The notes beneath the pieces were generated by a model. The model searched no databases. It was not told where the DNA came from and worked only from the letters and a program-made list of their open reading frames with translations. From positions 1 to 31,986 of the IMG/VR virus record IMGVR_UViG_3300031339_000028: a DNA stretch of 31,986 nucleotides; one strand, given 5' to 3'. The translations under genes and the position numbers were made by a program. Within the stretch, counting starts at the first letter, position 1, and every line of letters starts with the position of its first letter. This stretch comes from a virus. Shown piece after piece: positions 8,185-15,600 of this stretch.

Positions 8185-8565
8185 ATGGCACAGCTAGTAC
8201 CGTTTCACATCACAGCAGGACTTCCGTTTGAGCGGACGATTACTGTCACTCTTCCTAATGGTAGAACTTGGTGGACGTTAGAGTCGCAGTTCGAAGTTCT
8301 TGGTCAGATCAGGTCTGGACCTAACGTCTCTGCAAACTTACTACTTGACTTGCACAATTCGCTCACCGCAACCTTTGACGGGGTTGACGAAGTAGTTGTT
8401 GAGTTAGTTCTTCCTGGCTCAGAAACAAGAAAAATTACGCAAGCAGGCCATTACGACATCATCATTTCAGACACCTTTACTGATGATGAGCGAGCGTTTG
8501 TTTTAACGCAAGGGCCAGTTCACTGGCAGCCGCTAGTTACAGCTTCAACGTATAGTGTATTGTAA
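8185..8565 (+). CDS. Small tail-region protein of unknown function
   Basis: 126 residues from the ATG at 8185 (MAQLVPFHITAGLPFERTITV), chosen because GGAG lies 7 bases upstream and the preceding in-frame codons fall inside the terminator region. The protein is rich in beta-strand-like alternating hydrophobic residues (TITVTLPNGRTWW, VVVELVLPG, HYDIIISDTF), contains no Cys, and shows no signal or membrane segment. It lies between the tail tube terminator and a 51-residue beta-rich mini-gene. The pattern resembles short immunoglobulin-like or decoration proteins, but I do not recognise a family. Confidence 0.75.
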   Translation: MAQLVPFHITAGLPFERTITVTLPNGRTWWTLESQFEVLGQIRSGPNVSANLLLDLHNSLTATFDGVDEVVVELVLPGSETRKITQAGHYDIIISDTFTDDERAFVLTQGPVHWQPLVTASTYSVL

Positions 8566-8567
8566 TT

Positions 8568-8723
8568 ATGACTCAATATTTTGTTACTTCAATCGTAACA
8601 GAACCAACGCCTGAAGTTTTAGAGGTTGTTGTAACTAATCCGCAAGTGCTAACTCCACCGTTATCGGTGGTTGTGACCGAGCCTCCCGAAATCACCCTAA
8701 CCGTGACAGTGACCACTCCCTAG
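8568..8723 (+). CDS. 51-residue beta-repeat mini-protein
   Basis: An ATG two bases after the previous stop opens a 51-codon frame to TAG at 8721-8723; the next gene's ribosome site (TAGGAGA) overlaps this stop. The product is almost entirely Val, Thr and Pro, with short strands separated by EP or NP turns: SIVTEPTPEVLEVVVTNPQ, then SVVVTEPPEITLTVTVTTP. There is no Gly or Cys and no membrane helix. It most resembles an extended beta ribbon or linker that would pack along another virion protein. No ribosome site is obvious apart from coupling to the upstream stop. Function unknown. Confidence 0.6.
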   Translation: MTQYFVTSIVTEPTPEVLEVVVTNPQVLTPPLSVVVTEPPEITLTVTVTTP

Positions 8724-8731
8724 GAGACCCA

Positions 8732-9064
8732 ATGCCCAAACCCCAACGTCTTACTAGGCCTAACCCTACAACATTGTCCGACGTCAGAACTAACACCCAA
8801 ATCCTTCTCAACAACTTTACTAAATCAAAAGGAACAGAAGAAGCCACTCCGTCTAAAGACGACATTCTAAAAGAGCGATCCCAATGGTTTAACAAAGGGA
8901 TGACTATGTTAAAGACCGACCACAGACTCCGTCGGGTAGCTTTTGACAAGGCTGCTGAAGACGCCAAGAAATTAGCAAGAGTAGAGCTAGACAAAGAACT
9001 TTTGCAAGAAATGGCAGCTTACAAAGCGAACTTTGATGAAGCTTGGCCTTTAGATTTAGGTTGA
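8732..9064 (+). CDS. Helical tail-region protein of unknown function
   Basis: 110 residues with a TAGGAGA ribosome site 7 bases before ATG. The first 30 residues are Pro/Thr/Asn-rich and probably disordered (MPKPQRLTRPNPTTLSD), and the rest is a charged helix-rich region (FDKAAEDAKKLARVELDKEL, then AAYKANFDEAWPLDLG). It lies directly before the chaperone-like gene at 9081, in the place where siphophages often carry tail chaperones or small tail accessory genes. I do not recognise a family and do not assign a function. Confidence 0.72.
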   Translation: MPKPQRLTRPNPTTLSDVRTNTQILLNNFTKSKGTEEATPSKDDILKERSQWFNKGMTMLKTDHRLRRVAFDKAAEDAKKLARVELDKELLQEMAAYKANFDEAWPLDLG

Positions 9065-9080
9065 CAGAACAAGGAGACTA

Positions 9081-9623
9081 ATGCTTAAACTTATTATCTC
9101 TGGAGAAGAACACTTCAACGATGATACTGAAGAATTCCTAACTGTTGGAGACATAGAACTAGAGCTAGAGCACTCTCTTCTTTCAATATCAAAATGGGAG
9201 TCAAAAACGGAAAAGTGCTTTCTTGGCGACGAACCTCAAACTAATGAAGAATTGCTTTTTTACTTTGAGTGCATGATTTTAACCCCAGGAGATCACACAA
9301 ACACTATTTCTATGATGTCCGAGGCAAACATCCTTGAGATTAATGACTATGTTAACTCCAAACAAACCGCTACTACGTTTGGAGAGATGCCAGAACGTCG
9401 AGGACGAGAAGAAACAATCAGCGCAGAGTTAATTTACTACTGGATGGTTGCTTTCACTATTCCCTTTGAGTGTGAATCTTGGCATTTAAATCGACTGTTT
9501 GCATTGATTCGAATTTGTAACATAAAGAACGCTAAACCTAAGAAAATGTCTCGACATGAGGTGGCGTCAAGGAACAGAGACATCAACGCTCAGCGAAAAG
9601 CGCAAATGAACACTAGCGGTTAA
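9081..9623 (+). CDS. Conserved tail-module protein, tail assembly chaperone-like position
   Basis: 180 residues beginning MLKLIISGEEHFNDDTEEFL after AAGGAG. Distinctive segments are LELEHSLLSISKWESKTEK, SAELIYYWMVAFTIPFECE, WHLNRLFALIRICNIKNAKP and the C-terminal RNRDINAQRKAQMNTSG. I recall this combination as a conserved protein between tail tube and tape measure genes in siphophages of Gram-positive bacteria. Its position suggests a tail assembly chaperone that keeps the tape measure soluble, but no -1 frameshift product is evident here and a second chaperone-like gene occurs at 23442. Conservation is well supported by recalled motifs; function is inferred from position. Confidence 0.75.
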   Translation: MLKLIISGEEHFNDDTEEFLTVGDIELELEHSLLSISKWESKTEKCFLGDEPQTNEELLFYFECMILTPGDHTNTISMMSEANILEINDYVNSKQTATTFGEMPERRGREETISAELIYYWMVAFTIPFECESWHLNRLFALIRICNIKNAKPKKMSRHEVASRNRDINAQRKAQMNTSG

Positions 9624-9636
9624 GAGAGGAGGGACT

Positions 9637-10428
9637 ATGACTAGAATTGTTTGGGATCGAGTTGGAGACAGAGTTTATGAAGGCGGAATTTCCAAAGGAG
9701 TTTTGCACTTAACCAATGGTGAAAGTGTTCCTTGGAATGGTCTTAAAAGTGTAAGTCAGAAAGTTAATAACACTACTAAACCAATTTACTTTGATGGAGT
9801 TAGAGTCAATAACTACGTTGACCTAGGGGACTTCTCAGGAACTATCACTGCAATAACTTACCCAGAAGAAATGAGTGCAGTAGAGGGCTTAGCCTCATTT
9901 AGTCGTGGATCATACGTTGGAAACCAGCAACCTGAATTGTTTAACCTTTCGTACGTTACTAATGTGGGTACCGACTTAACCGCAGACAAAGGGTATAAAA
10001 TTCATTTACTCTATAATCTTACGGCAATTCCCTCGGATAAATCTTATGCGTCGTTTGATTCTTCGTTTAAAACTACGGACTTTACCTGGGAAGTTCACGC
10101 AGTTCCTGAAGAAGTAGCCGGATTTAGGCCAACCGCAGAATTTGTATTTGACAGCAGAAAAGTTACTGCCGAATTTTTAGGAATTTTGGAAGATTTAATT
10201 TACGGGACCGATTTAAAACGACCCAACTTTCCTACAGTAAACGAATTAACCGATCTAATCCTGCAATACTTCATACTTGAGATTATAGATAACGGTAACG
10301 GAACATGGACCGCCACTACATCATTTGACGATCTCATTATTATGGAATCGCTTACCGAGTTTACCATTCAAGACATTGAAGCAACATATTTGTCAGACAC
10401 TCTTTATGAAGTGTCTAGCAACCGATAA
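9637..10428 (+). CDS. Second tail tube protein paralogue without the appended domain
   Basis: 263 residues with an AGAGGAGG ribosome site. It aligns along its length with the major tail protein at 7220: IVWDRVGDRVYEGGISKGVLH versus LIWDQVGTRFYETGVDHGVLY, VPWNGLKSVSQ versus VAWNGLTSVSE, ITAITYPEEM versus IEAYTYPDEF, FNLSYVTNVGTDL versus FGLSYRTRLGNDL, and GYKIHLLYNLTAIPS versus GYKLHLIYGCTASPS. The C-terminus differs: about 50 residues (LEIIDNGNGTWTATTSFDD ... YEVSSNR) replace the shared capsid/tube domain. Codon use is A/T-rich and not biased for high expression. It may be a minor tube protein, a tail-tip adaptor, or an anchor for the adhesin genes that follow immediately. Confidence 0.85.
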   Translation: MTRIVWDRVGDRVYEGGISKGVLHLTNGESVPWNGLKSVSQKVNNTTKPIYFDGVRVNNYVDLGDFSGTITAITYPEEMSAVEGLASFSRGSYVGNQQPELFNLSYVTNVGTDLTADKGYKIHLLYNLTAIPSDKSYASFDSSFKTTDFTWEVHAVPEEVAGFRPTAEFVFDSRKVTAEFLGILEDLIYGTDLKRPNFPTVNELTDLILQYFILEIIDNGNGTWTATTSFDDLIIMESLTEFTIQDIEATYLSDTLYEVSSNR

Positions 10429-10439
10429 AGGAGGCCGTT

Positions 10440-10697
10440 ATGGCAACAATTACTGGCTACACAGCAGCAAGAATGCAAGACATTGAAGATTCGTCCATTG
10501 TAGGCGGAACAATTGTAGGAGACAACTTAATTTTAGATCGCTTTGACGGGGGAACTGTAGACGCGGGAGAAGTAAGAGGACCCGTCGGAGAAGTAGGTCC
10601 TCCAGCAGACTTAGGTGGAATGCGTTTCCGTGGATACGGAGCAGCCGACCCAGTGACCGACTTGCAGGTTGGCGACGTGTTCTTCTTGGAGGCGTAA
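10440..10697 (+). CDS. Short tail protein with collagen-like turn, possible adhesin base
   Basis: 85 residues with AAAGGAGG before ATG. The N-terminal part (MATITGYTAARMQDIEDSSI, then VGGTIVGDNLILDRFDGGT) resembles the N-terminal anchoring region of minor tail and fibre proteins of actinobacteriophages, followed by a very short Gly-X-Y-like stretch (GPVGEVGPPADLGG). Base composition rises in GC within the last 80 bases, where the foreign propeller module begins. Such N-termini are normally followed by a fibre body in the same frame, so this gene may be the truncated front of an older fibre, with its stop created by insertion of the downstream module. It overlaps the next gene by one base (TAATG). 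Confidence 0.72.
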   Translation: MATITGYTAARMQDIEDSSIVGGTIVGDNLILDRFDGGTVDAGEVRGPVGEVGPPADLGGMRFRGYGAADPVTDLQVGDVFFLEA

Positions 10698-12094
10698 TGG
10701 CTGACGCACTCCTAGCAATCGCTCACTTCGATTCGCCGAGCGTCACTGTCTACGAGCAGACCGGCACCACGTTCACCAAGTTGGCGAACCCTGCCGCCCT
10801 GCCGTCCAATACCGGATACGGCGCTTCGTGGGATCCATCTGGCACCTATCTGGCAATCGCGCACAGAAGTTCTCCGTATGTCACGATCTACGAACGTTCA
10901 GGCTCGACGCTCACCAAGTTGGCTGACCCTGCCTCGCGTCCACCCGATGACGGCCGGAGCGCTTCGTGGGATCCATCTGGCACCTATCTGGCAATCGCGC
11001 ACAGAAGTTCTCCGTATGTCACGATCTACGAACGTTCAGGCTCGACGTTCACGAAGCTCGCGAACCCTGCCACGCTTCCACCCGATGACGGCAATGGCGC
11101 TGCATGGGATTCATCTGGCACCTATCTGGCAATCGCGCATGATTCGTTTCCGTATGTCACGATCTACGAACGTTCAGGCTCGACGTTCACGAAGCTCGCG
11201 AACCCTGCCTCGCTTCCACCCAATACCGGCAACGGCGCTGCATGGGATCCATCTGGCACCTATCTGGCAATCGCGCACAGAAGTTCTCCGTATGTCACGA
11301 TCTACGAACGTTCAGGCTCGACGTTCACGAAGCTCGCGAACCCTGCCTCGCTTCCACCCAATACCGGCAACGGCGCTGCATGGGATCCATCTGGCACCTA
11401 TCTGGCAATCGCCCACCAGATCGCTCCGCGCGTCACTGTCTACGAGCAGACCGGCACCACGTTCACCAAGTTGGCTGACCCTGCCTCGCTTCCACCCGGT
11501 ACCGGACACGGCGCTGCATGGGATCCATCTGGCACCTACCTGGCGATTGCTCATATCGGGTCTCCGTATGTCACGATCTACGAACGTTCAGGTACCACGC
11601 TCACCAAGCTGGCTAACCCTGCTGCACTTCCACCCGGTACTGGTTATGGCGCTGCGTGGATATCACTCAACACGGCACCGAACGCACCGACCGGCCTGTC
11701 ACCTGACGGTGCCACGATCAACAAAAACATCACGCAACGGTTCTCGTGGACGTTCGACGACCCCGATGCCGGTGACGCACAATCTGCGTACGATCTGCGG
11801 TATCGGGAGGTTGGCGATGTCACATGGATCGATGTATCTGGTGGCGCGACCGAGTTCCACGACTTCGCGGGCGGCACGTTCACTGCTGGTGATTGGGAGT
11901 GGCAGGTTCGCACCACAGACAACGGCGGTGAGGTCGGCCCGTATTCTGCGGTCGAGGCGTACACGGTGGGCGCTCCTATCCGCATCTACAACGGGACCGC
12001 TTGGGACGACTACCTCGTGCGGATCTGGGACGGGGCGCAGTGGGTCGAGTACCAGACTCGTATCTACAACGGCACCGCATGGGTGAACTACTAA
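10697..12094 (+). CDS. Seven-blade beta-propeller / fibronectin-like tail adhesin
   Basis: 465 residues. Residues 6 to about 325 are seven tandem 46-residue repeats with the core LAIAHxxxPxVTxYExxGxT followed by TKLAxPA and WDPSGTY, each fitting one four-stranded propeller blade. Residues about 328-425 resemble a fibronectin type III domain (PNAPTGLSPDGATINKN, YDLRYREVGDVTW, WEWQVRTTDNGGEVGPYS). The last 38 residues hold three copies of a [RV]I[YW][ND]GxxW[DV]xY motif (RIYNGTAWDDY, RIWDGAQWVEY, RIYNGTAWVNY). The gene is visibly richer in GC and C/G-ending codons than its neighbours, suggesting recent acquisition. A propeller with surface-exposed, nearly identical blades fits a receptor-binding or glycan-binding virion protein; this is inferred. 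The start overlaps the preceding stop, with TTGGAGG upstream. Confidence 0.85.
   Translation: MADALLAIAHFDSPSVTVYEQTGTTFTKLANPAALPSNTGYGASWDPSGTYLAIAHRSSPYVTIYERSGSTLTKLADPASRPPDDGRSASWDPSGTYLAIAHRSSPYVTIYERSGSTFTKLANPATLPPDDGNGAAWDSSGTYLAIAHDSFPYVTIYERSGSTFTKLANPASLPPNTGNGAAWDPSGTYLAIAHRSSPYVTIYERSGSTFTKLANPASLPPNTGNGAAWDPSGTYLAIAHQIAPRVTVYEQTGTTFTKLADPASLPPGTGHGAAWDPSGTYLAIAHIGSPYVTIYERSGTTLTKLANPAALPPGTGYGAAWISLNTAPNAPTGLSPDGATINKNITQRFSWTFDDPDAGDAQSAYDLRYREVGDVTWIDVSGGATEFHDFAGGTFTAGDWEWQVRTTDNGGEVGPYSAVEAYTVGAPIRIYNGTAWDDYLVRIWDGAQWVEYQTRIYNGTAWVNY
10712..11677 (+). repeat. Seven tandem 138-bp repeats encoding propeller blades
   Basis: Units begin at 10712, 10850, 10988, 11126, 11264, 11402 and 11540, each 138 bp and in frame. 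Units 2 to 5 are nearly identical in DNA, while 1, 6 and 7 diverge at the blade surface positions after LAIAH and in the loop before WD. The high DNA identity is enough for recombination that could add, remove or shuffle whole blades. Confidence 0.95.
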
Positions 12095-12239
12095 TGAAGA
12101 TGCTAAGCTCGTTCTTGCCGCTAAGCTTTCTACTGATGGCGTGACTTTTACTGATTATAACATGAAAATTTATAATGGTACAGAATTCTTAGATTATGAA
12201 ACTTTAATCTGGGACGGCACTCAGTGGGTCGACTATTAA
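12093..12239 (+). pseudogene. Orphan C-terminal fragment of an older tail fibre gene
   Basis: After the propeller stop, another frame is open from 12093 to TAA at 12237-12239 and has no ribosome site. It reads NEDAKLVLAAKLSTDG, then MKIYNGTEFLDYETLIWDGT and QWVDY, matching the xIYNGTxWxxY and xIWDGxQWVxY motifs that end the intact propeller protein. Its A/T-rich codon use matches the phage backbone, unlike the GC-rich propeller gene. The simplest reading is the stranded C-terminus of the ancestral fibre left behind when the propeller module replaced the rest. An alternative, a 25-residue peptide from the ATG at 12162, is unlikely because no Shine-Dalgarno precedes it. Confidence 0.72.
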
Positions 12240-12251
12240 AAAGGAATTAAC

Positions 12252-12629
12252 ATGTTCAGTCTCAACGACTCTGGATCGTACAAAAACCTCGAAAAGTTTT
12301 TGAAGAGCTTTGACAAGGTCGATTTTATCAGCGACCTAAAGAGATATGGACAAATGGGGGTAGACGCTTTGGCCAGCGCTACTCCTACCGAAAGCGGCGT
12401 GACTTCTAGCTCCTGGGGTTACAACGTCAAAGGAGAACGCAACATGGCCCGCATTGAATGGTTTAATACTAATGTTCAGAGCGGCTCCAATATTGCTATA
12501 TTGCTGCAGTACGGACACGGCACTCGCACAGGTGGGTACGTGCAAGGACAAGACTACATTAATCCGGCAATTAAGCCTATATTTGACAAGATCGCAGAAG
12601 ACCTCTGGAAGCAGGTGAAGAATGGCTAG
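12252..12629 (+). CDS. HK97 gp10-like tail completion protein
   Basis: 125 residues with an AAAAGGAA ribosome site. It carries the features of HK97-gp10-like neck and tail completion proteins: an N-terminal helix, YGQMGVDALASATPTESGVT followed by SSSWGYNV, then IEWFNTNVQSGSNIAILLQY, YGHGTRTGGYVQGQDYINPA and a last helix IKPIFDKIAEDLWKQV. Such proteins join tail to connector or prepare tail ends. Its location just before the tape measure, rather than between head and tube genes, is seen in some Gram-positive siphophages. Its stop overlaps the tape measure start by 8 bases, indicating coupled translation. Confidence 0.85.
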   Translation: MFSLNDSGSYKNLEKFLKSFDKVDFISDLKRYGQMGVDALASATPTESGVTSSSWGYNVKGERNMARIEWFNTNVQSGSNIAILLQYGHGTRTGGYVQGQDYINPAIKPIFDKIAEDLWKQVKNG

Positions 12630-15600
12630 TGTAGAGAATCGCGTAGTATCAATTGGTTTCAATAACAAAGCCTTTGGCTCAAAAGTTGGAGAAACCTTAA
12701 GTACTCTTGATAAGCTGAAAGCAAAGCTTGAATTCAAGAGCGCGGGGAAAGATACGGCCAAAGGTCTTAGCCCTTCTCTTAGCGTCTTAGATAAACTGAA
12801 GAATAAGCTCCGCCTCAAGGGCGGGACAAAGGGTTTAGAAGACGTTGCTTCAGCGTCGACTAAATTCAAGCTTACTGGCGTAGATAAAGCTACTGAAGGC
12901 ATCAGTAAAAAGTTTATTGCTATGTCGGCAATCGCTATTACAGCGTTGTCTAACATAACAACTAAAGCTCTTGGTATGGCCACAGATCTGGCAAAGACGT
13001 TTACCGTCACGCCAATCTCAGAAGGCTTTACCGAATACGAACTCAAGATGGGCGCAATTCAGACCATCATGGCGGGTTCGGGCGAAAGCCTGCAGGTAGT
13101 CAATGGATATTTGGAAGAGCTGAACAAGTACTCTGACGATACCATTTACTCGTTTGCCGACATGACCCAGAACATCGGTAAGTTCACTAACGCCGGTGTT
13201 GGTCTTGGAGACTCGGTTAACGCAATTAAGGGTGTGGCCAACGTTGCTGCACTCTCAGGTTCAAACGCTCAGCAGGCGTCTGCCGCTATGTACAACTTCG
13301 CTCAGGCGTTGTCTTCTGGTTCGGTTAAGCTTATTGACTGGAAGTCAATTGAGAACGCAGGTCTTGCTACCAAAGGGTTCAAGACTGAAATCCTGGACAC
13401 TGCCGTTGCTGTTGGCACAATAACCAAGAATCTTGATGGCACCTACCAAACAATTGCAGGTAGCCCAATCTCTGCAACTAAAGGCTTCAACGAAGCACTT
13501 CAGCAACAGTTCCTTACAACTGACGTATTGGTGGGGACGCTTAACCGATACGCGGACGAAACTACTGAGATTGGTGCAGCTGCAACAGCCGCAGCCTCCG
13601 ACGTTAAGACGTTCAGCCAACTCATGGACACGCTCAAGGAAGCAGCAGCTTCTGGTTGGGCATATTCCTTTGAGTTAGCAATTGGTGACTTCAACGAAGC
13701 AAAGAAGCTCTTTACAGAATTAAGCGATGCTTTCGGTGGAGCTATTGGCGCATCGGCAGAAGCTCGTAACGCTATATTGATGGACTGGAAAAAACTTGGC
13801 GGTCGAACCGTCTTGCTGACTGGTCTTCGCAACGTAATGCAGACTATTAGTAAGGTTCTTGGAACAGTAAAAGAAGCTTTCCGAGAAGTATTCCCGCGCA
13901 AAACTGGGCAGGATCTTTTAAATCTTTCATTGGGGTTCCGAGCCTTCTCTCGCATATTAAGAACCTTTGTTGATAACAATCTTGGTAACATTAAAAACAT
14001 CTTCTTAGGTATATTTAGTGTCTTTGGCATTGGCGTTGAAATTGTAAAAGGCGTATTCAGCGTCTTTAAGGCGCTGTTTAGCATATTTGCCGGACCTAGT
14101 TCTGGGGCCATACTCAGTACTGCTGGAGCGTTTGGCGCATTCCTTAACAAAATCCGAGAGTTCTTGGTTGATGGTGGCGTAATCAGTGGCATATTTGGCG
14201 CAATCACTGGAGCTATAGAGAAGGTTGGCGTTGCGTTCAGGTCGATTCTGGGTGCTTTGGCGCCAGCTAAAGAAGCTATATTTGGCATCTTTGACGGTCT
14301 AGACTTCAGCGGCGTAAGCGGTGCCTTAGGCAACCTTAAGGATACTTTCCTTGGGTTGTTTGGGTCGATTGACTTCGGTAATGTCACTGCACCCTTCTCA
14401 AAGTTCTCTAAAACTGTCATTGAGTTTGTTCAGAAAATCAATCTGCAAAAAGCAATCAACGCGTTCGAAAACTTTATTAAAAAAGTCGAAACGTTCGTCA
14501 AGAAGATTGACCTTCGACCTGCGCTTGACAGCATCAACAACTTTGCGTTAAAAGTTAAAGCCTTTATTAAGGGTATAAACTTTGACCCAATTACCGAAGC
14601 AATCACTAGATTCTTCAACAAAGTTAAGACGTTTGTTAAGGGTATTGACTTTGGACCTGCTATTGAAAAAGTTAAGGATTTCTTCCGAGAGGTAAAGGCA
14701 TTCTTTGCGGGCATTGATTTCCAACCCGCTTTAGATAAGTTCACCGCAGTCACTGACAAGATCAAATCGTTCTTTGCAGACATTGATTTCAGTGCGCCAA
14801 AACAGGCTTTGCTGGACTTTAAAGACGGCTTCCTGGCCATGTTCGGCCAAGGTGGCGGTGATGGAGATCCTACCCAAAAAGGCAAAGACATCCAACAGGT
14901 GGTTGGAGACGTTGGCGAATCCGCCGACAAAGCCGGAGAAGCATTTGATAAGTTCAAGGGCGTTCTAAGATCAATAGCGGACGCCTTTGGATTGCTTGGA
15001 ACTGGCATTAAAACTGTCATGAAGCCAATCACAGATGCGTTTGCTTCTGTTGCTGGTGACGCTGAAGATGCGTTTAGCTTTAAAAAACTTGGAGCGATTG
15101 TTGGTGGCGGTGCTCTTGTAGGCATTGCTGGAACAATCATTGCTTTGATCAATCAAATCAAGAACGTCTTCAAGGGCGGCGCCGACATAATGGACGGAAT
15201 TGCAGACAACTTAGATTCTGTCAGTGGCGCTATCGACTCATTCTCTTTGAGCATTAAAGCTGACGCCTTGTTCACTGCGTCTAAGGCTATTGGCGTTCTT
15301 GCCCTTTCATTGATTCTACTTTCCTTTGCTGACACTGGTAAAGCCGCACTTGATATGGGGGTTTTAGCTGGTGGGCTAGCTGCGCTTGTCTTGGCCATGC
15401 AAGGTCTTGAAAAGATTGCTAACGGTCCAGCTTCTGCCATAAAAATTGCAGCATTAAGTGGCGTTATTATAGCTTTAGCAGTTGCAGTAGGCATTCTTGC
15501 TGTTGCAGCCCGACTCATGGAAGGCACCAATTGGGAAGAAATGGCCGGAGGCCTAGGTTCTGTTGTTGGTCTGCTGCTTGCTATGGGTGGCGCAATTAGG

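Noticed and set aside
9500-9640. Programmed -1 frameshift making a G/GT-type chaperone pair
   Set aside because: No clear slippery heptamer near the end of the 9081 gene, and no long overlapping -1 frame; the next gene is a tail tube paralogue with its own ribosome site.
10878-12086. 402-codon alternative + frame in the propeller gene
   Set aside because: The frame stays open only because the 138-bp repeats are multiples of three; product is Arg/Ser-rich and repeats mechanically. The frame encoding the propeller motif is clearly the real one.
12094-12144. 16-residue peptide starting at the TAATG after the propeller gene
   Set aside because: Very short, with no ribosome site; the overlapping frame shows clear homology to fibre C-terminal motifs, so chance is the better explanation.
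13500-14420. 306-codon open frame on the - strand
   Set aside because: Lies wholly inside the tape measure gene, has the composition of a reverse shadow (Ser/Pro/Leu/Ala-rich) and no ribosome site or neighbours on that strand.
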